From Paraescarpia echinospica (Eukaryota; Annelida; Polychaeta; Sabellida; Siboglinidae), in NCBI GenBank assembly GCA_020002185.1, contig CM034536.1, forward strand, positions 9,343,284-9,407,283: a stretch of DNA of 64,000 nt, written 5' to 3'. Under the pieces are notes generated by a model that was not told the DNA's origin, did not search any database, and worked only from the letters and a program-made list of their open reading frames with translations. Position numbers and translations under genes: made by a program. Positions 19,549 through 29,150 of the stretch are shown here, piece by piece (position 1 is the first letter of the stretch; every line of letters begins with the position of its first letter).

Positions 19549-19855
19549 CGCGTCTCATAAACGGACTCGGCAGTAGGTAGCCGAGGCAACTACTCAGCAG
19601 CGCCGTCCACAGGTTGGAGTCGCCCGTGCCGCGCGTTAGATTGTATATACTGACGACGATCACCGTGTACAGGACGACGATCTGGCACAGGAAGACGATC
19701 TCGGCCTTAGGGCATTCGTTGCCGCAGAGACGCCAAGGAACGCTCGTGACGGAGGAGCCGTCGACGGCATCGGGCGCACCCACAGAGACGCATGAGTCAT
19801 CGGCGGGTGTAGCGACAAATGCGCTTGAGTCGACGGCGGTGGCCGGCTTCTGCAT
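19535..19855 (-). CDS. Small Polinton membrane protein
   Basis: 106 residues, intact. A Ser/Asp-rich N-terminus is followed by a short Cys segment (RLCGNECPKAE), one hydrophobic helix (about residues 51-71, IVFLCQIVVLYTVIVVSIY), NLTRG, and a C-terminal LWTALLSSCLGYLLPSP that I recognise as recurrent in Polintons. It is probably a single-pass or membrane-anchored protein; its role is unknown. It is the first gene of the block ending with the protease. Confidence 0.7.
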   Translation of the reverse strand: MQKPATAVDSSAFVATPADDSCVSVGAPDAVDGSSVTSVPWRLCGNECPKAEIVFLCQIVVLYTVIVVSIYNLTRGTGDSNLWTALLSSCLGYLLPSPFMRRDGVV

Positions 19856-20280
19856 TGGCTGCTACTACTGCTGCTGCTGTCGTCTCGTCCGTACACATCG
19901 CGCTACTGCCGTCCGACGCTACGGCGTCGTTCCTTTATCGCGCAGGCACACCATAGAGCGAGTTCGTCGACGGGCGTGGGGGCGACGGTGTTGGTGGTGG
20001 CGCGGCCCTCTTCTCCTCTGCAGTCTACTAATACAGCAAGGTCCCCTTATAGAAAACGAAAAGCCGTTGCACAGTCCCGCCTCGTGCATTCGCCAGCACC
20101 CCGCGTGACGCATCCAACGCGTCGTCATCCCTTATAGGTCGCGCAGATAAATCATAGAGCGAGTTCGCCGACGTTGCGGTCGACGTCGATAGCATCGGTC
20201 GCAGCGACAACGGTAGCGGCGCCGGATGTAGGAAGAAAGTCTCCAGCGATCTGCGTATTCCGTCCAACAACGCTTCGCCA
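19856..20280. promoter_or_regulatory. Duplicated spacer upstream of the structural gene block
   Basis: Two related blocks (about 19930-19965 and 20130-20170) share a CTATAAGG/GATAAAGG-like motif on the minus strand and CATAGAGCGAGTTCG on the plus strand, about 203 bp apart. No convincing gene is present. Its position before the membrane-protein gene fits a duplicated late promoter. Confidence 0.45.
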
Positions 20281-21519
20281 TCAGCCCATATAGTCCACGA
20301 GCTCCTTGGCGTTGATCCAGCTATTGAACGAGGCCGGATAGCCGAACCATTTGACGAGCACCTCTTCGCCCTTACCGCGTCGTCGACGACGTCTCTGTAG
20401 AACGGCTTCCACCCGATATAGTTTGTCCTTCGCAACGATCACTTTTTGTAGCTCCGGCTCGTAGAAGGTGCCGTCCAGTATCGTGCCGGCGTCGTCCATC
20501 AGTCGGTAAACAGGAGGGTCGGTCGGGTGCAAATCTACGACGGTGAAAAGCTCTTCGCTCCAGTTAGCCATGTACCCCTTCTTGAAGAGGCCCTTCGCCT
20601 TGCTGATGCGTACGCGATCCCCCGCTCGCAGTTTCGGTTTGCTTTTGTTTTTTTGACACCCTCAGCCGCCGTACAGACGCTGCCACACGCTCTCCTGATT
20701 CGACGCGTCGACGCTCGCCGGCATCCTACCGATGCTTCGATGGTAGGCGTTGTTGTACGACCGCACGAAGTCCTGCAACGGCTCCACGAACCTCAGCGTC
20801 TGATGCTTCGTGAAGTACCTCCACATGCGCGTCTTCAGCGTACGATTGAATCGCTCCACGACGCTCGCCTTCGTCTCCTCGTTGTGCGTCACGAAATGGT
20901 GGACGCCGCGCGCCTTCAAAAGCGTCTGAAGAGGCCTGTTGAGAAACTCCGTCCCTTTGTCGGTCTGCAGGACGTGCGGCGGCGGCGATGATAGCAGCCC
21001 CTCGAAGGCCGCGACGAGCGCCGGACCGGATTTGCGCTTCAACGGAACGCACCACGCCCGCTTCGAGAGGACGTCGATGACCGTCAATAGGAACGCTATG
21101 CCGTCGTTGTGCTTTTTCAGTTTAGCCACGTCGACGAGATCGGCTTGCCACTGCTGGTTTCGACCGCCCACGATAACACGACGTCGCTTAAATCGGCGCC
21201 TAACCGGATTGTGAAGCGTATAGGCGTCCTGCTCCGCCAGCCACCGCCCGACGATCGGCTTGGGCACCGCGGACGCCCGGTGAAACGCGTCGACGCCGCC
21301 ATAACTACCTGCCCGTTTCGGGTCGAAGTAGGCGCGCTTCAGTCGGCCGTCGCGTTGTTGGCGCTCTCGTTGCGAACCACGAGTCCGCCGGGGCACCACC
21401 GCCATGGATCGCGCGGCGCCGACGACGACGATACGGCGAACAAGAGGGCGGCGATGATGACCGCCGCAATTACGACGGCTACGACGACGACGAATACTGA
21501 TCTTCGGGCGGGGGTGCAT
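20281..21519 (-). pseudogene. Retrovirus-type integrase with C-terminal chromodomain, in-frame TGA
   Basis: The ATG at 21519 opens a 285-residue frame with an N-terminal FDPKRAGSYGGVDAFH region and the catalytic triad Asp127 (WQADLVDV), Asp187 (LQTDKGTEF) and Glu222 (VVERFNRT), spaced as in DDE integrases. A TGA at 20664-20662 interrupts it. The same frame continues with a basic segment and KGLFKKGY, then an SH3-like part (VYRLMDDAGTILDG, EPELQKV) and a chromodomain-like YRVEAVLQRRR...VLVKWFGYPASFNSWI to 20281. A single nonsense change separates the two parts. It catalyses insertion of the element; the chromodomain would direct it to modified histones. The ATG lies 14 bp after the preceding stop. 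Confidence 0.92.
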
Positions 21520-21533
21520 CCGCTACGGGGGTG

Positions 21534-22214
21534 CTAAAAGCTGGACCACGGCATACGCTCGACGGACCGAGTGCGCCCCTTTCGCTTCTGCTCGCGCTGT
21601 ATATACGCCCGACGCTGGGGGTTGCCGACGAATTCCATAGGAACGTTCAGCCGTCTTATATGATCGCCGAACACTTCCCAGCCAACCGGCGCGGGGATCC
21701 TCTTCCTCGTTCGCATGAGATCGTTCACGAGATCTACCATATTGCTTCCGGCGATAGGCGTACCGTCGTACACGAGCTCCGCTCGATCGTTCCAGCGAAT
21801 CAGCGGGTCGGCTTTCAGTCGCGTCAACAGGAGGCGGGCCTTTTCTTTCAGCACTTTCGGTACGCTCTTCACGACCTCGCTTTCCATCTCCCCCGGTAAT
21901 TGATCGGACGTAGGTGGTGGCGGCGGCGGCGGCCGCAGCGGCTGATCGGACGACGACGACTCGTTCTTCACTACGGACACGCGCATCGGCTGCTGCGCGC
22001 GAGACGCCTCCATGGCGTTGTAACGACTCAGCAGTTGATTGTACGCCGCCACCTTTTCGCCTTCGGATAAATCTGCACGCTCGAGAACGGCTTTCATATC
22101 GCTGTCCAGGCTACTCATCACACGCGACGTGGTCGTGGTCGGTTGCGATAGTAACGGAAGTAGACGCTCCACCAACCGGGGGTCTACCAGCGCCATCTTC
22201 TTCGCGTGCTGCAT
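21534..22214 (-). CDS. Conserved Polinton protein of unknown function (AKKMALVDPR family)
   Basis: 226 residues. The N-terminus MQHAKKMALVDPRLVERL, a helical ERADLSEGEKVAAYNQLLSRY segment, a poly-Pro linker and a C-terminal globular part (ADPLIRWNDRAELVYDGTPI, NMVDLVNDLM) are features I have seen repeatedly in animal Polintons without a known function. The start codon overlaps the stop of the preceding gene by one base (TGATG, 22216-22212), which argues for this ATG. A helical virion or assembly protein is a guess. Confidence 0.65.
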   Translation of the reverse strand: MQHAKKMALVDPRLVERLLPLLSQPTTTTSRVMSSLDSDMKAVLERADLSEGEKVAAYNQLLSRYNAMEASRAQQPMRVSVVKNESSSSDQPLRPPPPPPPTSDQLPGEMESEVVKSVPKVLKEKARLLLTRLKADPLIRWNDRAELVYDGTPIAGSNMVDLVNDLMRTRKRIPAPVGWEVFGDHIRRLNVPMEFVGNPQRRAYIQREQKRKGRTRSVERMPWSSF

Positions 22215-22558
22215 CAACCGAAAGCCTGCCTGAGGAAGGGCAGAAAGGTGCTCGCCAACGGCGCCAGCAGTGCCGTCAGAAACGCGCCCGAACCCGTCTG
22301 CAGGACGGCCCTCTTCCGTTTGATGGGTACTTTTTTCGACGCTAACTTGCGCAAATTGTTCCTGTACTTTATCAGCACTTTTCGGTTGTTAGGCGTCAAT
22401 TTCACGTTCCCTCGCAGAATGTTATACGCGCAGTCGGCCAGACTGCAGATGAGGTCGGCGTCCGCGTGAGTGATTACCGCCTTTCTCAGATTCGTATTCC
22501 CCTGGTAGCGACGCAACAGCTGCAGGGCAAGGATGTGCCTCTTCACGCGCTCTGTCAT
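22214..22558 (-). CDS. Conserved small Polinton protein of unknown function
   Basis: 114 residues, intact. Helical, basic, with DADLICSLADCAYNILRGN, NRKVLIKYRNNLRKLA and a hydrophobic C-terminus. It matches a short conserved Polinton protein encoded beside the ATPase. Function unknown; nucleic-acid binding is possible. TATAAAAAA on the minus strand at 22602-22594 lies about 36 bp upstream of its ATG. Confidence 0.65.
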   Translation of the reverse strand: MTERVKRHILALQLLRRYQGNTNLRKAVITHADADLICSLADCAYNILRGNVKLTPNNRKVLIKYRNNLRKLASKKVPIKRKRAVLQTGSGAFLTALLAPLASTFLPFLRQAFG

Positions 22559-22593
22559 CCTGTCGAATGACGGCGGCCGCGGCGTGCCCCGCC

Positions 22594-22602
22594 TTTTTTA
22601 TA
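22594..22602 (-). promoter_or_regulatory. TATA box for the small-protein/integrase transcript
   Basis: TATAAAAAA on the minus strand lies in the 120-bp gap between the ATPase stop and the ATG at 22558. The short distance to the ATG implies a very short leader. Confidence 0.55.
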
Positions 22603-22678
22603 GTCTCGTCGGCACATAGACGTACTGAATGGGGTCGTCGGGGAAAATTTCCGTACGCAGGCGCATGGTTTCCGGCGT

Positions 22679-23272
22679 TTAGTGTTTCAGATCCACTAGG
22701 AGGTAACCGTAGGCGGCCGACGTGGCATCTTTGTACGCCTCCACCATGTAGTTGATACTACCCGGGTACATCTGTTTCGCTAGGTGACCTACTTGTCCAG
22801 CGTCCCGGGGACTCTTGAAGAGGACCATATACTGCGCGTTTAAGCTGATTGTGCGATTTTCTTTCCCTTTCGGAAAGAGATTCTGCAAAAGCTGTACGAC
22901 GGACGCGTTGCAGTGGTGACTTTTTTTAGTAAACAAAGTCGTGACGCTACTATTGGTCTCCGACATAAGGTCATCGAGCACTAGAAGCGTCCTCGTTTTG
23001 GTGTCCAGAAGCGACGGATCCGGCAAACCGTCTACAAATTCTACGCCGGCCATAGAGTCGTAAGCGGTCTGCCACTGGCCGTAACACCACATAATTTTCT
23101 CCGGTGGCGGCGAAATCATACACGAAACAAACTTTAACAGGCGTACAACGAAAGTAGTCTTCCCGCACCCCGTAGGACCGGACACTATACACGTAAAAGT
23201 GTGCTTCCACTTTCCGTCCATAGCGACACCTGGTGCGCCGATAACGTTACGATCGCCTATGTGCACCACCAT
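22679..23272 (-). CDS. DNA-packaging ATPase (FtsK/HerA-A32 type)
   Basis: 197 residues, intact. Walker A GPTGCGKTT at residues 32-40, Walker B LLVLDD with Asp100/Asp101, and the downstream TKKSHHCNASVVQLLQNLFP segment typical of Polinton and A32-like ATPases. It pumps the genome into the preformed capsid. It is the outermost right gene, with TATATAAT on the minus strand about 65 bp upstream. Confidence 0.93.
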   Translation of the reverse strand: MVVHIGDRNVIGAPGVAMDGKWKHTFTCIVSGPTGCGKTTFVVRLLKFVSCMISPPPEKIMWCYGQWQTAYDSMAGVEFVDGLPDPSLLDTKTRTLLVLDDLMSETNSSVTTLFTKKSHHCNASVVQLLQNLFPKGKENRTISLNAQYMVLFKSPRDAGQVGHLAKQMYPGSINYMVEAYKDATSAAYGYLLVDLKH

Positions 23273-23335
23273 CGACGTTTTTCAGTCACTAGGGGGACAT
23301 GCTTTCTTTTTCGGTCACTAGATGTCAGCACATCA

Positions 23336-23343
23336 TTATATAA
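23336..23343 (-). promoter_or_regulatory. TATA box for the packaging ATPase
   Basis: A TATATAAT-like motif on the minus strand lies between the ATPase ATG (23272) and the right TIR. Confidence 0.5.
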
Positions 23344-23457
23344 TTCGAAGCGCACGTGACTCCACACACCACCGCATAACCATTACATAACCTTTTAGTT
23401 ATTGCTAGTGCTACCCTCTAGTGAGGTGAAATAAACATTTATCCGGCCTTCCGACAA

Positions 23458-23732
23458 ACTTATTACTAATTAGTACTTAATTAATTACCCTAATTTTTTA
23501 CCTAATTAGTACCTGATTAGTCACTAGAGGTCGACAATCACCCTATTTATTTCCCTTATTAGTGCCTGATTAGTTACTAGAGGGCGACACCCTCTTTCTA
23601 ATGACCCCCATCAATCACTTTGACGTTTACTAAAACATTAGTGCTAAAAAACCTAGGAATTCTACTTATAAAAAACGCAAAAGCCTTTGATCTTAGGTCA
23701 TATCCGGTGATGGCGACGACTGTATCACTACT
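23458..23732 (-). repeat. Polinton right terminal inverted repeat (275 bp)
   Basis: Reverse complement of 6781-7055 with four substitutions, ending ...CACTACT. It is followed at once by TSD copy CAGACG (23733-23738). Confidence 0.95.
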
Positions 23733-23738
23733 CAGACG

Positions 23739-24704
23739 CTTTTGGAAAATTTCACTGCTGACTTTCAAGCCGAAAGGTAGTCGTCGCCAACGATACCGCC
23801 CAAACGGTAGGCTAGATTCTTCATCCAGTTTGCAGTGTAGATATCCTTGTTGCAAGTTACATACAGCAAATTTCTTGGAATTCACAAGCTTCGGTAGAAT
23901 GTCGTCCAGCACAGGAAGCTTGTAGTGTTCACGCTTTAGGGCTAGGTTGAGAGGTCTAGGATCATTGCAGATCCTGAGAGCTCCAGAATGTTTCTTGGCT
24001 ACAGACATTTGGTTCACCCAATCAGTGGGTTGGTCCACTTTGACTATGACACCAGTGTGTTCTAGTCGGTCTAGCTCATCTTTCACGGTATTGTTCAGTG
24101 ATTCTAGTAGGGTACGAGGTGGTGTCACAACCGGTTCAGCATTTTGTTCCAGGGTGAGACGAATTTTCCCACCAGGAAGCGAACCAAGTTTACCGTCGAA
24201 CACTTCACGATAGTCTTCAGTGCATGGAGTTTGAGCAACTTTACAGCTGGAGACTGTAGATACAGTTTCATAGTTCTCGTAGTTCACCGTGATGAGCTTC
24301 ATGCATTCAGCAGCTTTACGGCTGAGTAGTGGTGTCAGTTTGTCGTCATCCACTATGACATAGTCCACTTTGAACTTGTCTCTTGTAGCAAGATTTACGG
24401 TTTTAGCTCGGCACTTGCCGAGAGCTTCAGTCTTCACATTGTTCCACATCTTCAGAGTGATTGGTTCTGGGCGGATATCTTTCTCCTTCACGTACTTCTT
24501 GAGCAGTATGTTGACAGTTGAACCACAGTCAACCTGCATCTTCACCGACTGCTTTTCGACCAGCATGTTGCACAAAATGGGACCATCTTGTGAGGAGAGT
24601 GCGTGCACATCGGCAGTGACGCAGCTGATATCGTCAAAGCTAGCACCGGAGCTATCCGAGTCTAACCCATCTTGTACACTGTGAACAGTCTTAAGGCATT
24701 GCAC
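23739..24704 (-). pseudogene. E1 protease and N-terminal reverse transcriptase
   Basis: The protease active site reads VDCGSTVNIL, with DCG in place of the usual D-T/S-G. After a linker the RT begins (VVTPPRTLLESL, DELDRLEHTGVI, LRICNDPRPLN, LKREHYKLPVLDDI) and reaches GRYRWRRLPFGL...SEIFQKRL, where the Polinton TSD cuts in. The catalytic half lies on the other side at 4979-6756. The intact frame runs on into TIR codons by chance. Confidence 0.9.
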
Positions 24705-24722
24705 GGAGCCTCTGAAATGGTT

Positions 24723-25534
24723 TCAACCCCTACATGCATCACACGTCTTGCCCCATGCAGGGCAGAGTTCTTTCTTCATGGGGTGCGTTTTGCAGCAGAA
24801 TTTACATTTTCGCTGACTAGCAGATTTTCTTCCACCGAATGTCGACTTGGCAGTGTAGCGTCTGTATATGGTGTCGACCCGGTTCACTGCTTCTGTTTTA
24901 TTCAGAATTTTGCATTGTTCTTCAGCCTCTTGCATGCACCGGAATATGTCTACTGCTCTGGGTAGATCAAGTTGCGATTGTGAAATGAGTTTTGTCACTC
25001 CTTACACCGAGGATTATTCTGTCAACAATCAGCTTGTCTCGCATACAATTGCAAAACCCACAGGTTTTTGCTAGATTTTTTCAACACTGAGTAGAATTGT
25101 TCAAACGACTCGTTTTCCTGATTTCGGGTGTTAAACTTATACCTTTCAAAGAATTCTTTTACTTCGCCCAAGATATGTTCGTCAAATTTTCTGATGATTT
25201 CAGCAGGCTTGACCCGTTCGTCTTCCGTCAAATCCATACCATTGAAGATGCGTAGTGCGTCTTTCCCAATACAGTGTAGAAGAATTGCCGTCACATATCT
25301 GTCTGGCTTAGTGTCGAGTCCAGACACGATTATATAGTTTTTCCACATTTGTTTCCACAACTTCCAGTTATCGACCTGATTGGTTTCCAGTTCCAATGCA
25401 GGTGTAGGCGAACCACTGGGCAAGTTCACATAGATGTGATTCTGAGACCGAGGGTCTTCGACATTTGGAGCAGCCACAGCAGGTGCCCCGACAGCGGCTA
25501 CGCCGGTCATTACAGTTGAATTATCGTCAGCCAT
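24723..25534 (-). pseudogene. E1 gag (capsid and zinc-knuckle region), frameshifted
   Basis: The ATG at 25534 opens a 170-residue capsid-like frame (NWKLWKQMWKNYII, LLHCIGKDALRIFNGMD, FFERYKFNTRNQ). It shifts near 25020, and a second frame (24998-24723) carries the nucleocapsid motif CKFCCKTHPMKKELCPAWGKTC. Order and content are typical of Ty3/gypsy gag. Confidence 0.8.
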
Positions 25535-25600
25535 AGTTCACTCTTTAACACAAATGTCACTTTTGACAGGACTGCCTTGTCATATTCAGTTACCTTCGAT

Positions 25601-25618
25601 ATCTCACCGACGCCACCA
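25601..25618 (-). other. E1 primer-binding site
   Basis: Directly inside the 5' LTR the minus strand reads TGGTGGCGTCGGTGAG, starting TGG as expected for pairing with a tRNA 3' CCA end. The tRNA is not identified. Confidence 0.55.
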
Positions 25619-25782
25619 TGTTACAACATCTGTTCAGGCCTCACTGTATAGACGCTAGCAAATTCAGGCAGAACAGAGACGATAGTTCTAGTAAACCAAC
25701 TTTATTAAACGTGGCTGCTGCGACAAGGGAGCAGCCTGTTATTTTACTTTCTGGGGAGACGTCATTAAGTGATATTGTTACA
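25619..25782 (-). repeat. E1 5' LTR
   Basis: 164 bp, partner of 3813-3976. The outer flank TAACT (25783-25787) is the TSD. Confidence 0.95.
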
Positions 25783-26107
25783 TAACTACTTGACGTTAAA
25801 GTTAATTGAAAACAAAAAAACATGTGGTGTCACCTAGCGATCTCGTTTGAACTGGATGAGCACCAGCGTTGTTGTTTGTTAATAATATTTGGTTGCATAA
25901 TGAAAAAAATTATAATTAAATTAATTTACTACAATAACTCCTTAAATACAACGCACACTTATGCTTTATTAAACACTGTGCAGCTTGAGCATTTGCCTAC
26001 GATTCTACACCAAAATTGGGTGTCAGTGCAGCACGTTAACACGTTGTTGTGACGGATCGTTTACATTTAGCACAGCCACAGTGTGTTACATATTAATTTG
26101 TAACAAG
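25783..26107. other. Short spacer between E1 and E2
   Basis: AT-rich, no feature recognised. It ends with the E2 TSD ACAAG at 26103-26107. Confidence 0.6.
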
Positions 26108-26275
26108 TGTATGATTGCTGCTTTTAAATGAAACACCATTTATCAGACTGAACGAAACATGGCCGTCGTTTTTTATCTGCCCCGACCAGCATCGGAGAAA
26201 TCCGAAATCAACGGGATCCGTCCGTAATACATAGGCTGCGTATGTGTATAACATGCAGGGAGCGGCTATATTACA
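26108..26275 (-). repeat. E2 3' LTR
   Basis: 168 bp, with five substitutions and two small indels against 34887-35055. It is flanked inside by a purine tract on the minus strand, AAGGAAGAGAGGGA at 26276-26289 (polypurine tract). Confidence 0.95.
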
Positions 26276-26536
26276 TCCCTCTCTTCCTTGATTACTTAGT
26301 CACATTTGTTAATTAAAGGAACATTGAACTGCAATAAAGTTTGTGACACGGATTCCTAACAAGTGTTCGTTGTGAAAAGTGTTCGTTGTAAAAACAGATG
26401 AACGCACAAACATGCCATGTTATTTAACTGAAAACGTAACTAGATAACGGATATGAAGGGCAGCGATCCGCCTACACCCTTATATCGTGTAACTAACTAT
26501 ATCTAGAACGGGCAGCGATCCGCCTACACCCAATTT

Positions 26537-27714
26537 CTAGATTTGCTCGATTAAGCGCTGTCGCTTTTTTCTAGCTCGTTGTGGACGGACAGCTTGCAGA
26601 GCAGGTGGCTTAAGCACCTCTTCGTCATCGTGACGGGTCTCAGACGACTCATCATCTGTTGGCGGGTCGTCGTCCGCAGCTGTGTCCTCGGGATGACGTC
26701 GTGCGATTTCATCGGGCGATAAGCCTCGCACGCGACGGAACTTAGACACATTTCGCGTCACCGTGGACCCATCACCACGCACGGTCCTTTCATTGCACTG
26801 ACGATGAGCGGTGTCGGTGCGAACGGAGTAGAGAGTTTGTTCACTCTAGGCTGCTGTACAAACACAACCTCTCCCACGTGTAGGTTCACATGTGAAGCGT
26901 GTGCACGATCGTCTGAGTACTCTTTCATTCTCGCTTTTGCCCGAGCGTCTTGTCTGCGAACGACTTCATCTTCTGGGTGCACGCTCTAAAGCGTTGGCAG
27001 CTCAGGTAGCTTAGTTCTCGGTTCTCGACCAAACTGTAGTCGGTGAGGTGTGAACAGCGTAGAACTATGCGGAGTAGATCGATATTTTCGAAGAAACTGC
27101 TGCAGTTCGCGACGCCAGTTGCGATGTTGAATGATGGCTGAACGTACTGCCTTCATCATCGGCTTGTTGAAATTCTCCACTTGTGCATTCGCCATCGGCC
27201 ATAGCGGTGTGATTTTGCGGTGACTGACGCCACACGACTGCAAAAACTGTGACCACGCATTACTCTGGAATGGTGGGCCATTGTCCGACTTTATCGTTTC
27301 TGGATATCCGAACATGGCAAAAATGGACTCCATGATCGATCTAACTGTCTCTGCACTACTGCTTCTGGTCACGTGAACGACTGGATATCTTGAATATTCA
27401 TCTGTGACGCAGAGTAAATATTCGCCTGTCTGTATTGGGACGCAGAAATCAATGCTCAGATTGATCCACGGGCCTCGCGGTAGAGTAGTCATGTTTAGTG
27501 GCTCCATCTGGCGGCGGTTGGAGTTTGCAACACACGGAATGCAACCCATGACGACTGCTTCCGTTTCCTTGTCTATGCCTGGAAACCACACTTTGCTTCT
27601 GATCAGAGCTTTGGTCTTGCAGATGCCCTGATGACCCTCATGTGCCAAATGTATGACACGACTGCGAAGTGCTGTCGGGATGACAATGCGAGAATCTCGT
27701 AGCAGAGTCTCCAT
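26537..27714 (-). pseudogene. E2 integrase
   Basis: 27714-26986 encodes the zinc module (HLAHEGHQGICKTKAL, CIPC) and the catalytic core with LSIDFCVP, KSDNGPPF and AQVENFNKP as the D, D and E sites. The C-terminal region continues in two other frames (26982-26758, with HVNLHVGEVVFVQQPRVNKL; then 26782-26537), so at least two frameshifts separate core from tail. In the non-coding tail downstream, GGGCAGCGATCCGCCTACACCC is repeated at about 26458 and 26509. Confidence 0.85.
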
Positions 27715-29150
27715 TCTCTCCCACTGTCAGTTCATCCCTCACTTTCCGGAATGCAGCAATGTCAGCTGACTCGTTGCTAGCTGTGTCATGCCAAAGACCT
27801 GTGCGGATGACCTCGATGACCTTGTTTAATGTCGTGTCTTGTGTGCACCTTAATTTCGTCAAGGGTGATGGCATTTGGCGTAGAGCTGTTATCAATGTGA
27901 TTAATGAAGTCCTCAGCCATACGCTGCGCTTGGCTGACTTTTGTTGCTGGATGTCTAGACCACATCTGTATTCTAGACGAATGTTGTAAGCGGAGTGCCC
28001 ATCTCGCAACTCGTAGCGGCGGGTTTGGTTTTTCTGCCATATGCCCAGCAGGGGCCTATGGTCCGTGATTATCGTGCATGCAGCGCCGTCCGTGTACATG
28101 TCGAAGTGTTCGCAACCCCACAGAACGGCTAATGCCTCACGTTCTGTTTGTGAGCGCACGGCTTGCGTATGCGACTGGTTTGCATTCTTGTGTAAGTATC
28201 GCTGCAACGCCAACCGGGCTGGCATCTGCGAGTATCTCGGTTGGTTTGTGAGAATCGTAGTAGGCATTTGTTGCCGTCTCGGACAATGCGTTTTTTATTG
28301 TGTTAAACGCGTCCGACTGTGACTTCTCCCAAACCCATGGCTGGTCCTGCCGTGTGAGAACTCGAAGAGGTTCCGAGATTGTTGCAAATCTTGCAATGAA
28401 TCTCACGTTGTACTGTGCCATGCCGAGAAATGAGCGTACTTCTGATTGGTTCAGCGGTTGTGCAGCATCTTGTAGATCTTTCACCTATTGCGGGTCAGGT
28501 GAAATTCCTTCCTTCGAGAATACATGTCCAAAGAAGCCGATCTTCGCTTTGTTAAACTCACACTTTGGCAAGTTAACTGTTAACCCGGACTTGTGCAGTC
28601 TGTTGAGACACTCTGACAGTGCCCTGTCGTGATCTTCTTGGCTTGCACCGAACACAATGATGTCATCACATATGTTAATGGCGCCATTCATGCCGTTCAA
28701 CACCGTCTGAATTGTGTGCTGAAATACTTCGGCCGCCGAGTTTATGCCAAAACTCAGTCGTTTGTACCGATACAACCCCATATGTGTTGAAAAGGTTGTT
28801 ATATAACGGCATGCAGGGTCCAGGACTAGCTGATGGTAGCCAGACCGAAGATCTATTTTGCTGAATACTGTGGCCCCTTGCAGGCCTGTAATCAGTTCAT
28901 CGATTGTAGGCGTCACATGACGCGTGCGTAAGATGGCTTTGTTAGCCTCTTTCATGTCAACGCAGATACGTATTTCGTCTGGACTTTTTGCTTTGGTGGC
29001 GTGACGATTCGCGACACCCACTCCGTAGGTCCTGTGACCTTCTCAATGAAGTCTGCACGTTCAAGCTTTTCAAACTCTTTGGTGACCTTGTCTCGCAGAT
29101 GAAATGGCACTCGGCTGTGTTTGCGAGCTACCGGTGTGACAGACGTGTCA
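27638..29150 (-). pseudogene. E2 reverse transcriptase and RNase H
   Basis: Spread over several frames: 29150-28952 (KEFEKLERADFIEKV), 29021-28485 (IRICVDMKEANKAI, FSKIDLRSGYHQL, catalytic CDDIIVFG), 28484-28137 (VRSFLGMAQYNVRF, YDSHKPTEILADASPVGVAA) and 28267-27638 (RNase H QTEREALAVLWGCEHF, ITDHRPLLGI). Breaks lie near 28950, 28485, 28140 and 27990. Confidence 0.85.

Larger units (their letters stand above)
6781..23732. mobile_element. Maverick/Polinton (adintovirus-like) element, 16,952 bp
   Basis: It is bounded by 275-bp inverted repeats starting AGTAGTGATACAG and by a 6-bp TSD inside the E1 reverse transcriptase. It encodes protein-primed PolB, retroviral-type integrase, packaging ATPase, adenain-type protease, major capsid protein and penton, the defining Polinton set, plus an RPA-like protein and small conserved proteins. 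It is clearly more GC- and CpG-rich than its flanks. Several genes carry frameshifts or stops, so this copy cannot act alone. Confidence 0.97.
3813..25782 (-). mobile_element. Ty3/gypsy LTR retrotransposon E1, interrupted by a Polinton
   Basis: The 164-bp LTRs (3813-3976 and 25619-25782) both begin TGTTAC and end TGTTACA. The element is flanked by the 5-bp duplication TAACT (3808-3812 and 25783-25787). The minus-strand order is gag, protease, reverse transcriptase, RNase H, integrase. The Polinton at 6781-23732 plus its 6-bp TSD splits the reverse transcriptase; without it the element would be about 5.0 kb. Several frameshifts make it inactive. Confidence 0.95.

Noticed and set aside
20028..20435. 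135-residue minus-strand frame before the membrane protein
   Set aside because: It overlaps the integrase chromodomain in another frame and lies in a duplicated spacer; no family resemblance.
10370..20664. Stop-codon reassignment in the Polinton
   Set aside because: TAA, TAG and TGA all interrupt genes while the same codons end intact genes; nonsense mutation is simpler.
25822..26052. 76-codon plus-strand frame between E1 and E2
   Set aside because: AT-rich spacer, no motif, no supporting signals.
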